Source: Mycobacterium sp. SMC-4 (GTDB taxonomy: Bacteria > Actinomycetota > Actinomycetes > Mycobacteriales > Mycobacteriaceae). Taken from it: a DNA stretch of 64,000 nucleotides. Under the pieces are notes generated by a model. That model saw only the letters and a list, made by a program, of their open reading frames with translations, was not told the origin of the DNA and did not search any database. The stretch lies in NCBI RefSeq assembly GCF_025263265.1, contig NZ_CP079869.1:3162001-3226000 (forward strand). Direction: 5' to 3'. Positions 40,925 through 48,730 of this stretch are shown here, in pieces (position 1 is the first letter of the stretch; each line of letters begins with the position of its first letter). A program made the position numbers and the translations under genes.

Positions 40925-41605
40925 TCAGTCCGTCGAACCCCCGACGACGGCGTCGCCGGAAGGGACTTCTGGGGAGGCGGCCAGCGCCGAGTTCAGCGCC
41001 GGGCCGGTGTGGTTGACGTGAATCACGAAGGGCCGCAGCGCGGTATAGCGGATGACACTGACCGAGGCCGGATCGGCGTTGATGCGCTGGAAGCTGTCCA
41101 GGTGGGTGCCCAGCGCATCGGCCAGCACCGCTTTGATCACGTCACCGTGCGTGCACGCGATCCACAGGACGTCTGAGCCGTGCTCGTCGGCGAGCCTGCG
41201 GTCATGCTCGCGCACCGCGGCCACGGCACGGGCCTGCACCGCGGCCAGACCTTCGCCGTCAGGGAACACCGCCGCGCTGGGTTGCTGCTGCACCACCGCC
41301 CACAACGGCTCCTTGACCAGCTCACCGATCTTGCGGCCGGTCCACGATCCGTAGTCGACCTCGCTGATCCGCTCGTCGACGACGGGTTGTACACGCAGCG
41401 CGGCGGCCAACGGTTCCACGGTGCGTTCACAACGCAGCAGCGGGGAGCGCACGATCGCCCGGATCGGGAGCGCGCCGACGCGCTCCACCAGCGCTTGGGC
41501 TTGTTCGCGACCCCGGTCGTCCAGGTCGACTCCGGCCGACCTGCCGGCCAGGGTGTGCGCAGTGTTGGACGTGGAGCGGCCGTGCCGCACCAACAGCACG
41601 GTCAT
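40925..41605 (-). CDS. Histidine phosphatase (phosphoglycerate mutase-like)
   Basis: 226 residues from the ATG at 41605, in an ATGA overlap with uppP. Starts with [18 protein letters not shown], the RHG motif with the phospho-accepting His. The second catalytic His is in [14 protein letters not shown], and arginines in [13 protein letters not shown] and the Glu in [14 protein letters not shown] complete the pocket. Substrate unknown (Rv2135c-like). The longer open frame extending upstream runs over uppP in another reading frame and has no homologous character. Confidence 0.87.
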   Translation of the reverse strand: MTVLLVRHGRSTSNTAHTLAGRSAGVDLDDRGREQAQALVERVGALPIRAIVRSPLLRCERTVEPLAAALRVQPVVDERISEVDYGSWTGRKIGELVKEPLWAVVQQQPSAAVFPDGEGLAAVQARAVAAVREHDRRLADEHGSDVLWIACTHGDVIKAVLADALGTHLDSFQRINADPASVSVIRYTALRPFVIHVNHTGPALNSALAASPEVPSGDAVVGGSTD

Positions 41606-42432
41606 ATCGGCGCCACCACCCCGGTCACGAGCAGGATCAGTACCACCACGCCGAGAATCATCCGGTATCCGACGAACCAATACATGCTGTGCCGGACCAG
41701 GAAGCGCAGGAACCAGGCGACCGCGGCGAAGCCGACCACGAAGGTGATCAGCACCGAGATCAGCAGCTGGGGTCCGGTGGCGCTCATCCCCTCCCCGGAC
41801 GGCGCGAACGCATCCGGTAACGAGAACAGGCCGGACGCGAACACCGCCGGGATGGCCAGCAGAAAACCGAAGCGGGCGGCCACTTCCCGCTTCATGCCCA
41901 GGAAGAGCCCGGCACTGATCGTGGCCCCTGACCGGGACACACCCGGCAACAGCGCCAGACACTGGGCCAGGCCCACCAACACGGCGTCCTTCCAGGTCAG
42001 CTTCTCGATTCGGCGACTTTGTCGGCCGACGTACTCGGCGGCGGCGATCACCAGCGAGAACACCACCAGCGCGGTGGCGATCAGCCATAGATTGCGGGCG
42101 CCGGTGCGGATGTGGTCCTTGAGCAGCAGACCGAAGAAGCTGATCGGGATGGTGCCGATGATCACCCACCAGCCCAACCAGTAGTCGGCGTTGCGTCGGG
42201 CGGCGTCGAAGAGCCCGCCGAACCAGGCGGTGACGATGCGTCCGATGTCGCGCGCAAAGTACAGAATGACCGCGGCCTCGGTGCCGAGCTGGCTGACCGC
42301 GGTGAACGAGGCACCGGCGTCGCCGTTGAAGAACACCCGCGACACGATGGCAAGGTGGCCCGACGAGGACACCGGCAGGAACTCGGTGAGGCCCTGCACC
42401 ACGGAAAGAACGATCACCTGCAGCCACGACAT
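41602..42432 (-). CDS. uppP: Undecaprenyl-diphosphatase UppP
   Basis: Regenerates undecaprenyl (decaprenyl) phosphate, the lipid carrier for peptidoglycan and arabinogalactan. ATG at 42432 ([13 protein letters not shown]) gives 276 residues, the usual length; the GTG 18 bases earlier is not conserved. Eight membrane helices, with the catalytic motifs [17 protein letters not shown] (Glu and Ser/His region) and [17 protein letters not shown] (Arg). It is coupled to the histidine phosphatase by a four-base overlap. Confidence 0.95.
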   Translation of the reverse strand: MSWLQVIVLSVVQGLTEFLPVSSSGHLAIVSRVFFNGDAGASFTAVSQLGTEAAVILYFARDIGRIVTAWFGGLFDAARRNADYWLGWWVIIGTIPISFFGLLLKDHIRTGARNLWLIATALVVFSLVIAAAEYVGRQSRRIEKLTWKDAVLVGLAQCLALLPGVSRSGATISAGLFLGMKREVAARFGFLLAIPAVFASGLFSLPDAFAPSGEGMSATGPQLLISVLITFVVGFAAVAWFLRFLVRHSMYWFVGYRMILGVVVLILLVTGVVAPI

Positions 42433-42474
42433 CGCAGGCAGGTCGGTCACGACGACGACCGTACCGTGGTCGGG

Positions 42475-42783
42475 TCAGCGCATCGGTCGAGGCACCGGCT
42501 GCGCCTCGGCCACCGCGTCGCGCACGACGGCGACCAGGCTGCGTTCGTCGGTGAAGTCGATGTCGGTGAGCTTACGGGTGGACACCGCCACGACGTCGTC
42601 ACTGTCGGGCACCAGGGTGCGCAGCCGGGGTCGATAGACCTCGACGACCAGTTCCTGACGCTCGACGTGGAAGGAAAACGTGCGGCCGTCTCCCACCTGT
42701 CCGAATCCGCTGGCATGCAGGCCAGTGGTGATGTCTTCGACCTGGAATTCCTGACCAGCCGTGTCTTCCCTCGCGGGGGTCAT
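42475..42783 (-). CDS. Small conserved hypothetical protein (Rv2137c-like)
   Basis: 102 residues from the ATG at 42783 (MTPAREDTAGQEFQVEDI); the frame opens 24 codons further upstream with no conserved character. Soluble mixed alpha/beta pattern: HVERQELVVEVYRPRLRTLVPDSDDVVAVSTRKLTD then a helix (ERSLVAVVRDAVAEAQ). No recognised motif and no assigned function. It begins the leftward unit that includes uppP and is divergent from lppL. Confidence 0.74.
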   Translation of the reverse strand: MTPAREDTAGQEFQVEDITTGLHASGFGQVGDGRTFSFHVERQELVVEVYRPRLRTLVPDSDDVVAVSTRKLTDIDFTDERSLVAVVRDAVAEAQPVPRPMR

Positions 42784-42884
42784 GATCGCCAGGATACCGC
42801 CGCGGGCATCCCGGGGCAGTGTGGCACCGCCCGGGTGTGGGTCACGACCGTGCATAGACTGACTCCCCGATCAGTTTCGCCCCG

Positions 42885-43940
42885 ATGTCGACCGAGAGCT
42901 CCCCATTGGCCCGCCGCTCCATCCCGCAGCATGTGATTGTGCGCTTCGGCGCGCTCGTGTCGGCCGCCGCGCTGATGGCCGGGTGCTCGTCCAATCCGGT
43001 CGACGCGCCCCCTCCGACGATCACCCCGGCCCAGGCCGCCGACTCGCCGCCGGCAATGCCGTCGCCGCCGGGGACGGTGCTGCCGTTGGCGTCGTCGGCC
43101 CAGTCCGCGACGTTCGACGAGGTGACCCGGGCGCTGGTGGTGCTGGCCCCCGCGGCGCCCGGCCGTTCGGCCCTGACCGTGTTCGGATCCGGCGGGCAGA
43201 CCGCAGTCGTGCCGTTGGATGATGCGGCCACGGCGATGGCCGGTGGGGACGGCGTGGTGTTCCTGGCGAGCACGGGTGGCTACCTTCGGGTGGACCTGGC
43301 CAGCCGCGCGGTGTCGCGTTTCGACGTCGAGGGCCGCCCGGACCTGGAGTTCACCGCGATCGCACGCCGCGCCGACGGCCGGATGGTGCTGGGCAGCGCG
43401 GACGGCGCGGTGCTCACGCTGGCCGACGACACCGCCGTGGCCGCCGAGGCGCGGCTGTTCGCCCGGGTCGACCAGATCGTCACGCAGGGCGATACCGCGG
43501 TCGTCCTCGACCGCAGCCAGACTTCGGTGACCACGCTCAACATCGACGGAACGGCCAAACAACAGGCGCTGCGCGCAGGAAACGGCGCGACCACCATGGT
43601 CGCCGATGCCGCCGGAGGGGTCTTGGTGGCCAACACCCGCGGTGGCGAGCTTCTGGTCTACGGAGTCGATCCGCTGATCTTGCGGCAGCGCTACCCGGTC
43701 CCGGATGCACCCTACGGATTGGCCGCATCGGCCACCGGATGGGCCTGGGTGGCACAAACGGCGACGAACTCCGTTGTTGGTTACGATCTGGCATCCGGAA
43801 TCCCCGTCGAGAAGGTGCGCTATCCGACCGTGCAGCAACCCAACTCGCTGGCCTTCGACGACGCCTCCGGAACCCTGTACGTGGTTTCCGGAGCAGGCGC
43901 GGGGGTGCAGGTGATCGAGTCCGCGGAAGGGGTGCAATGA
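42885..43940 (+). CDS. lppL: Lipoprotein LppL
   Basis: 351 residues. The signal peptide ([17 protein letters not shown]) ends in a lipobox with Cys about 34, so the protein is anchored at the outer face of the membrane. The mature part has repeated strands of the beta-propeller type ([78 protein letters not shown]), about seven units. Position before pyrD matches Rv2138. It overlaps the next gene by four bases (ATGA). Confidence 0.88.
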   Translation: MSTESSPLARRSIPQHVIVRFGALVSAAALMAGCSSNPVDAPPPTITPAQAADSPPAMPSPPGTVLPLASSAQSATFDEVTRALVVLAPAAPGRSALTVFGSGGQTAVVPLDDAATAMAGGDGVVFLASTGGYLRVDLASRAVSRFDVEGRPDLEFTAIARRADGRMVLGSADGAVLTLADDTAVAAEARLFARVDQIVTQGDTAVVLDRSQTSVTTLNIDGTAKQQALRAGNGATTMVADAAGGVLVANTRGGELLVYGVDPLILRQRYPVPDAPYGLAASATGWAWVAQTATNSVVGYDLASGIPVEKVRYPTVQQPNSLAFDDASGTLYVVSGAGAGVQVIESAEGVQ

Positions 43941-44197
43941 GTTCGGCACGAGGCCCGATGCCGGCAGCGTGGAACCGGGCGGTGGCCGAGGATTCCGGCG
44001 ATTACGAGTGGATTCCGCTGCGGCTGCCCCCGGAGGTGACGCGGGTCAGCGCCTCGGTGCGGCTGTCGATCGAGGCCGAGTACCGCGGGTGGGAGCTGAC
44101 CCGGGTGCGGCTCTACACCGACGGCAGCCGGCGAGTGCTGTTGCGGCGCCGGAAGCGCGCCGACGCGGTGCCGGGCCCGGATCAGCCCGCACTGTGA
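43937..44197 (+). CDS. DUF5703-family small protein
   Basis: 86 residues starting at the ATG in an ATGA overlap with lpp[21 protein letters not shown], then [28 protein letters not shown] and [23 protein letters not shown]. The last base of its TGA is the first base of the pyrD ATG. It is a conserved mycobacterial neighbour of pyrD of unknown function; the charged, strand-rich sequence has no known motif. The longer frame that starts before it overlaps lppL and is not used. Confidence 0.82.
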   Translation: MSSARGPMPAAWNRAVAEDSGDYEWIPLRLPPEVTRVSASVRLSIEAEYRGWELTRVRLYTDGSRRVLLRRRKRADAVPGPDQPAL

Positions 44198-45258
44198 TGT
44201 ACCGGGCGCTGCGGCAAGGCCTGTTCCTGGTCGAACCTGAGCGAATCCACACCGCTGTCTTCGCCGGCCTACGCGCCGCCACCGCTACCCCGCTGACACG
44301 TAACATGTTGCAGCGCAGGCTTTCTCCGAGCGATCCCGCCCTGGCCAGCACAGTGTTCGGGGTCCGGTTCCCCGGGCCGCTGGGGTTGGCGGCCGGGTTC
44401 GACAAAGATGGCCGGGGCGTGCGGACCTGGGGTGCGCTCGGTTTCGGCTACGCCGAGGTGGGGACCGTGACGGCGCGACCACAACCCGGAAATCCGCGGC
44501 CCAGATTGTTCCGGCTTTCCGCCGACCGCGCCCTGCTCAACCGGATGGGCTTCAACAACGACGGTGCCGCCGCGCTGGCCGCGCACCTGGCCCGCCACCA
44601 TCCTGATGTGCCGATCGGTGTCAACATCGGCAAGACGAAGCTCACGCCGGCGCAGCGCGCGGCAGAGGACTACGCCGAGAGCGCCCGCCTGCTGGGGCCG
44701 TTGGCGACCTATCTGGTGGTCAACGTCAGCTCACCCAACACCCCGGGTCTGCGCGACCTGCAGTCGGTCGACACGCTACGACCCATCCTGACCGCGGTGC
44801 TGGCCGAGACGTCCACGCCGGTGCTGGTCAAGATCGCACCCGATCTGGCCGACGACGACATCGCCGACATCGCCGACCTGGCCGTTGAACTGGGGCTGGC
44901 CGGGATCGTGGCGACCAACACCACGGTGTCGAGGGCGAATCTGCGGACACCCGGCGTCGACGCGCTGGGCCCTGGCGGGGTGTCGGGACCCCCGGTGGCG
45001 CGCCGGTCTCTGGAGGTCCTGCGCGGGCTGTACCGGCGGGTCGGGGACCGCCTGGTGCTGATCAGCGTCGGCGGTATCGAAACCGCCGACGATGCGTGGG
45101 AACGCATCACCGCGGGCGCCACGCTGCTGCAGGGCTACACCGGGTTCGTCTACGGCGGCGGGATGTGGGCCGCCACGATCCACCAGGGCATCGCCCGCCG
45201 CCTGCACGAGCACGGTTTCACCGGCCTGGCCGACGCGGTCGGTTCGGCGGCGGGCTGA
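44197..45258 (+). CDS. pyrD: Class 2 dihydroorotate dehydrogenase (quinone) PyrD
   Basis: Membrane-associated flavoenzyme that oxidises dihydroorotate to orotate, passing electrons to quinone. 353 residues from an ATG in a one-base overlap with the preceding gene. The class 2 N-terminal membrane-associating helix region ([21 protein letters not shown]) is present. Motifs include [12 protein letters not shown], the catalytic Ser in [22 protein letters not shown], and the FMN-phosphate region [33 protein letters not shown]. It ends lppL-DUF5703-pyrD. Confidence 0.96.
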   Translation: MYRALRQGLFLVEPERIHTAVFAGLRAATATPLTRNMLQRRLSPSDPALASTVFGVRFPGPLGLAAGFDKDGRGVRTWGALGFGYAEVGTVTARPQPGNPRPRLFRLSADRALLNRMGFNNDGAAALAAHLARHHPDVPIGVNIGKTKLTPAQRAAEDYAESARLLGPLATYLVVNVSSPNTPGLRDLQSVDTLRPILTAVLAETSTPVLVKIAPDLADDDIADIADLAVELGLAGIVATNTTVSRANLRTPGVDALGPGGVSGPPVARRSLEVLRGLYRRVGDRLVLISVGGIETADDAWERITAGATLLQGYTGFVYGGGMWAATIHQGIARRLHEHGFTGLADAVGSAAG

Positions 45259-45262
45259 CAGC

Positions 45263-45808
45263 TCAGTGCTGCTCGTAGGTGCCGTGGATCAGGGCCCGGG
45301 CGATGGCCTGGCTGAACAGGTTGAAGCCCAGGTAGGCCGGGGTGGCATCGGCGGGCACGTCGAGCTTCTCCACGCCGACGGCATGGACGGCGACGATGTA
45401 GCGGTGCGGGCCGTGGCCGGGCGGCGGGGCGGCACCGAGGTAGCGCTTCAGGCCGGCGTCGTTGGCCAAGGTGACCGCGTCGCCGGGGAATCCGCTCGCG
45501 CTGCCGTCGCCGACACCGGCGGGCAGTTCGGTGACCGTGGCCGGCAGGTTGAACACCGCCCAGTGCCAGAACCCGGATGCCGTCGGCGCGTCGGGGTCGA
45601 AGACGGTCACGGCGAAGCTGCGGGTCTGTTCGGGAAAGCCCGACCAGCTCAGCTGCGGTGACACGTCCGATCCGCCGGCACCCATGATGCCGCTGACCTG
45701 GTCGTTGGCCAGCGGCCCCCCGTCGGTGAAGGACTGGGAGGTCACCGTGAAGGTGGGGAGCTCGGGCAGGAAGTCGTACGGATTGTAGGGAAACGACACA
45801 GCGGCCAT
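45263..45808 (-). CDS. YbhB/YbcL-type PEBP-family protein (Rv2140c/TB18.6-like)
   Basis: 181 residues from the ATG at 45808 ([20 protein letters not shown]); the open frame upstream runs over the neighbouring gene. The phosphatidylethanolamine-binding protein fold is shown by [20 protein letters not shown] (the DPD-x-P and HW motifs of the anion-binding pocket) and [15 protein letters not shown]. The ligand is unknown. In M. tuberculosis the homologue Rv2140c is an abundant soluble protein. It converges with pyrD and is followed closely upstream by the M20 peptidase. Confidence 0.92.
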   Translation of the reverse strand: MAAVSFPYNPYDFLPELPTFTVTSQSFTDGGPLANDQVSGIMGAGGSDVSPQLSWSGFPEQTRSFAVTVFDPDAPTASGFWHWAVFNLPATVTELPAGVGDGSASGFPGDAVTLANDAGLKRYLGAAPPPGHGPHRYIVAVHAVGVEKLDVPADATPAYLGFNLFSQAIARALIHGTYEQH

Positions 45809-45831
45809 ACCTTTCTGTCGAATTCGGTTGA

Positions 45832-47166
45832 TCAGCAGTGCAACAGGAAGTGTTCGAGCACTTGCGCGCCGAACGTCAACGCATCTACGGGTACCCGCTC
45901 GTCGACGCCGTGGAACAGCGCGGCGAAGTCCAGGTCGGGCGGCAATCGCAGCGGAGCAAAGCCGAAACAACGGATTCCCAAGCGCGCGAAGTGCTTTGCG
46001 TCAGTGCCCCCGGACAGCATGTAGGGCACCGTTCGGGCCTGCGGGTCGGCGGCCAGAATCGCGCTGTTCATCGCCTCGAGCAGTTCGCCGTCGAACGGTG
46101 TCTGATACGAGGGCAGTTCGGTGATCCACTCCCGCACGACGTCGGGCCCGATGATGTCGTCGACCTCACGCTCGAAGGCTGCCAGCCGTCCCGGCAGCAC
46201 CCGACAGTCGACCACGGCCTCGGCGGTGCCGGGGATGACGTTGGCCTTGTACCCGGCCTTGAGCATGGTCGGGTTGGCGGTGTCGCGCAGCGTAGCGCCG
46301 ACGATCTTGGCGATGCCGCCGAGCTTGGCGACGGTGCCGTCGAGGTCGGGTGCGGACGGGTCGAAGGTGTAGCCGGTCTCCTCCGACACCGCAGTGAGGA
46401 ACTGTTCCACGGCCTCGGTCAGCACGATCGGGAAGCGGTGCCGACCGAGCTTGGCGACCGCTTCGGCCACCGCGGTCACCGCGTTGTCGTCGTGCACCAT
46501 CGATCCGTGCCCGGCGCGACCGCGCGCGCTCAAACGCATCCACATCATCGCCTTCTCGGCGGTCTCGATCAGGTAGAGCCGGCGCTCTCCGCCGTCGCGG
46601 CGCGGCACGGTGAGCGAAAACCCGCCCACTTCTCCGACCGCCTCGGTGACCCCGTCGAACAAGTCTGGCCGATTGTCCACCAGCCATCGGCAGCCGAAAT
46701 TGCCGCCGGCCTCCTCATCGGAGACGAACGCGAACACCAGGTCGCGCGGCGGCACGATGCCCGACCGTTTGAAGTGCCGGGCCACCGCGATCATCATGCC
46801 GACCATGTCCTTCATGTCGACCGCGCCGCGGCCCCAGACGTAGCCGTCCTCGATGGCGCCGGAGAACGGGTGCACGCTCCAGTCCGCGGCCTCGGCGGGC
46901 ACCACGTCCAGATGGCCGTGCAGCATCAACGCCCCGCGCGCCGGGTCAGCGCCGGGCAGCCGCGCGAAGACGTTGGCCCGCCCGGGCGCGCCGGCTTCGA
47001 GGTACTCGCAGGTGTAGCCGACGTCGGTCAGCTGATCGGCCACCCAGCGTGCGCATTCGGCCTCGCCTTTGGTCGTCGCGGGGTCGCCGGTGTTGGAGGT
47101 GTCGAACCGGATCAGGGTGCTGACGAGGTCGACGACCTCGTCGCTCGGTGTCGGGGCAGACCTCAC
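45832..47166 (-). CDS. M20-family metallopeptidase (DapE/ArgE-like, Rv2141c type)
   Basis: 444 residues, GTG. Two-zinc M20 peptidase: [10 protein letters not shown] (His and Asp ligands), [13 protein letters not shown] (bridging Asp), [12 protein letters not shown] (catalytic Glu-Glu), and [12 protein letters not shown] (late His region). The dimerisation domain begins near [12 protein letters not shown]. The family includes succinyl-diaminopimelate desuccinylase and acetylornithine deacetylase; the M. tuberculosis gene has been called dapE2 but its substrate is not proven. It is just upstream of the PEBP gene, 23 bases away. Confidence 0.9.
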   Translation of the reverse strand: MRSAPTPSDEVVDLVSTLIRFDTSNTGDPATTKGEAECARWVADQLTDVGYTCEYLEAGAPGRANVFARLPGADPARGALMLHGHLDVVPAEAADWSVHPFSGAIEDGYVWGRGAVDMKDMVGMMIAVARHFKRSGIVPPRDLVFAFVSDEEAGGNFGCRWLVDNRPDLFDGVTEAVGEVGGFSLTVPRRDGGERRLYLIETAEKAMMWMRLSARGRAGHGSMVHDDNAVTAVAEAVAKLGRHRFPIVLTEAVEQFLTAVSEETGYTFDPSAPDLDGTVAKLGGIAKIVGATLRDTANPTMLKAGYKANVIPGTAEAVVDCRVLPGRLAAFEREVDDIIGPDVVREWITELPSYQTPFDGELLEAMNSAILAADPQARTVPYMLSGGTDAKHFARLGIRCFGFAPLRLPPDLDFAALFHGVDERVPVDALTFGAQVLEHFLLHC

Positions 47167-47258
47167 AGTCCCTTTCCTACCACTGATGCCCTGCTCGCCC
47201 CCGGCCTTGGTTTGGTCCGAGGGTGCCGATCCGATAGCCTTAGCAGCCGCACAAGCAG

Positions 47259-47344
47259 GTCCGAGTGGCGGAATGGCAGACGCGCTAGCTTGAGGTGCTA
47301 GTGCCCTATTAACGGGCGTGGGGGTTCAAGTCCCCCCTCGGACA
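47259..47344 (+). tRNA. tRNA-Leu (anticodon GAG)
   Basis: 86 bases. The acceptor stem pairs GTCCGAG (47259-47265) with CTCGGAC (47337-47343), discriminator A at 47344, CCA not encoded. The anticodon stem CTAGC/GCTAG encloses the loop TTGAGGT with anticodon GAG at 47292-47294. A long variable arm (TGCCCTATTAACGGGCG) identifies a leucine type II tRNA, and GGTTCAAGTCC is the T-loop. The last 12 bases of the tRNA are part of an 18-base sequence found again at 48667-48684. Confidence 0.95.
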
Positions 47345-47350
47345 CTCCTG
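47333..47350. repeat. 18-base direct repeat spanning the tRNA-Leu 3' end, left copy
   Basis: CCCCCTCGGACACTCCTG covers the last 12 bases of the tRNA gene and the six bases after it. The identical sequence is at 48667-48684, 1334 bases further on. The left copy abuts the left end of the IS481-type element. Seen directly. Confidence 0.92.
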
Positions 47351-47351
47351 T

Positions 47352-47397
47352 GATGAGTCGCGTCATCGGTTACACCTGAGTCGCGTCATCGGTGACA
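47352..47397. repeat. Left terminal inverted-repeat region of the IS element (two motif copies)
   Basis: Two tandem copies of a terminal motif: 47352-47374 (GATGAGTCGCGTCATC, then GGTTACA) and 47377-47397 (TGAGTCGCGTCATC, then GGTGACA). Both are oriented the same way, and both appear reverse-complemented at the right end. The transposase stop codon lies inside the outer copy (47370). Repeated binding motifs at each end suggest transposase recognises more than one site per end. Confidence 0.8.
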
Positions 47398-48569
47398 GAT
47401 TGCCCCGGCCATCGGCCGGGGTTTTTCTGTTGGTTGCGCCAGTAGTTGCGGTCGGGGTCGATGTGGTGGCTGGCGATGAGTTGGTGGCTGGTTTTGCTGA
47501 TGACGGTGACGGTTTGGGTGGTCACGAGGATCAGGACTGGGGTGTGGGCGTGTTGGCGGCCGATGCCGAGGTGGTGTAGGCGGCTGCTGTAGCGCAGGGT
47601 GAGCTTGCCGAATTGGTCCACGGTGTCGTGGCGGATACGGAAGTGCTCGGTGACGCCGGCGGGGTGGGCTTTGGGCAGGGCGTGGTAGACGGTGTGCGGT
47701 GTGGCGCTGTGGCGGTGGGCGCGGTGGGGACGCTCGGTGTTGTAGATCATGGCGAAGGTGTCGAGCAGCTGTTGTAGCTCAGCCAGTGTCGAGGGGCGCT
47801 GGTGTTGGCTGAGCCAGAGCTTGAGGGTTCGGTGGAAGCGTTCGATCTTTCCTTGGGTTTGCGGGTGGCCTGGGCGGCCGTTCTTTTGGGTGACGCCGAG
47901 GCTGTTGAGGAGGCGCTCGAAGTCGTTGTGGCCGTGGGTGAATCGTGAGGTGTAGACCGCGCCGTTGTCGGTCAGCGTGGCGGCGGGCAGTCCGTGGGTG
48001 GCGGCGGTGTCGGTGAAGCTGGCCACGACGTCTGCGCCGGTGACGCGGGGGTAGGCGGTGCAGGTCAGCAGGTAGCGAGAGCAGTCGTCGAGCCAGGACA
48101 AGATCTCGGTGTCAGTGCCGTCGGCCAGGGCCCAGTGGGTGAAGTCGGATTGCCAGCATTCATTGGGCTGGGAGGCTTCAAAGCGCCGGTAGGAGCTTTT
48201 AGGACGCTTGCGCGGCTGGGCGGTGATGAGGCCGTGGTGGTGCAGGATGCGCCGGATGGTCGAGGTTGAGGGCACCGGCAGCCCACGTTGGCCCAGATGC
48301 CACTGCAGGGTCAGGGGTCCGGCGTCGAGGCCGTCGGCGGTCAGCGCTTCGCGCAGCGTGACGATGGCGATGATGACGTCGTCGGACACGGCGCGAGGGT
48401 TGCTGGTCGGGCGCCGTGAGCGGGCGTCGACAGCCGCCAGGCCGCCGTCGCGGTAGCGGGCGAGCAGCCGGTAGATGTGTTGGCGCGACAGCCCGTACTG
48501 GTTTGCCGCTTCGGTGACTGTCAGGTGGCCGCTGGTGACTTCGAGGACGACCACACGCGCTTTGGACAT
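47370..48569 (-). CDS. IS481-family DDE transposase
   Basis: 399 residues, ATG. N-terminal helix-turn-helix (VTEAANQYGLSRQHIYRLLARYRDGG), a second helical DNA-binding part (TIRRILHHHGLI), then the integrase core: first Asp in NECWQSDFTHWALADG, second Asp in PAATLTDNGAVYTSRF, catalytic Glu in HPQTQGKIERFHRTLKLWL. The C-terminal part (YNTERPHRAHRHSATPHTVY) is typical of IS481/IS3. No frameshift or stop is seen, so it looks intact. The coding 3' end overlaps the outer terminal repeat. Confidence 0.95.
   Translation of the reverse strand: MSKARVVVLEVTSGHLTVTEAANQYGLSRQHIYRLLARYRDGGLAAVDARSRRPTSNPRAVSDDVIIAIVTLREALTADGLDAGPLTLQWHLGQRGLPVPSTSTIRRILHHHGLITAQPRKRPKSSYRRFEASQPNECWQSDFTHWALADGTDTEILSWLDDCSRYLLTCTAYPRVTGADVVASFTDTAATHGLPAATLTDNGAVYTSRFTHGHNDFERLLNSLGVTQKNGRPGHPQTQGKIERFHRTLKLWLSQHQRPSTLAELQQLLDTFAMIYNTERPHRAHRHSATPHTVYHALPKAHPAGVTEHFRIRHDTVDQFGKLTLRYSSRLHHLGIGRQHAHTPVLILVTTQTVTVISKTSHQLIASHHIDPDRNYWRNQQKNPGRWPGQSVTDDATQV
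47403..47426 (+). terminator. Intrinsic terminator inside the IS, facing rightward
   Basis: CCCCGGCC (47403-47410), loop ATC, GGCCGGGG (47414-47421), then TTTTT (47422-47426). The eight-base perfect stem and T-run are oriented to stop rightward transcripts, that is, those entering from the tRNA-Leu side. It lies within the transposase coding region on the opposite strand (encoding NPGRWPG). On the leftward strand there is no T-run after the stem. Likely shields the transposase region from read-through and serves as the tRNA terminator. Confidence 0.72.
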
Positions 48570-48579
48570 GGACCACGAC

Positions 48580-48640
48580 TGTCACCTATGACGCGACTCA
48601 TCGAGGACTCTTGCAGGTGTAACCCATGACGCGACTCATC
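48580..48640. repeat. Right terminal inverted-repeat region of the IS element (two motif copies plus a fragment)
   Basis: Two copies of the end motif reading inward: 48580-48602 (TGTCACCTATGACGCGACTC, then ATC) and 48618-48640 (TGTAACCCATGACGCGACTC, then ATC). A partial third copy, TGTCACCTATG, directly follows at 48641-48651 before the sequence diverges to TCGTGGTTTCACACA. They are reverse complements of the left copies. Confidence 0.8.
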
Positions 48641-48666
48641 TGTCACCTATGTCGTGGTTTCACACA

Positions 48667-48684
48667 CCCCCTCGGACACTCCTG
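48667..48684. repeat. 18-base direct repeat of the tRNA-Leu 3' end, right copy
   Basis: Identical to 47333-47350. It marks the far boundary of the inserted DNA; the host sequence then continues with the acyltransferase gene. Between the third partial IS end motif and this repeat lie 15 bases (TCGTGGTTTCACACA). The duplication could be a long target duplication or an attachment-site remnant. Confidence 0.9.
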
Positions 48685-48730
48685 CGCGGTGTCGGCGGCG
48701 GCGCAGCGGTTTCGGCCACAATGGACGGTG

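Larger units (their letters stand above)
47352..48640. mobile_element. IS481-family insertion sequence next to tRNA-Leu
   Basis: An element of about 1.3 kb encoding one transposase (47370-48569) between inverted ends. The outer 23-base motif at 47352-47374 and the reverse complement of 48618-48640 match at 22 of 23 positions. The start and end bases are uncertain: the element could extend to 48666, where ...TTTCACACA abuts the second 18-base tRNA-end repeat. It sits immediately downstream of an intact tRNA-Leu. The base use and gene type are unlike the housekeeping neighbours, so it is a clear insertion. Confidence 0.85.

Noticed and set aside
41606..42427. N-terminal extension of the histidine phosphatase frame across uppP
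   Set aside because: The extension is arginine/histidine/proline-rich and overlaps uppP in another frame. The phosphatase homology begins at TVLLVRHG, and the ATG there is in an ATGA overlap.
47333..48684. Prophage or integrative element with attL/attR at tRNA-Leu
   Set aside because: The 18-base duplication has the right look, but no integrase, excisionase or other element gene lies between the copies, only an IS481 transposase. I kept the observation and dropped the prophage call.
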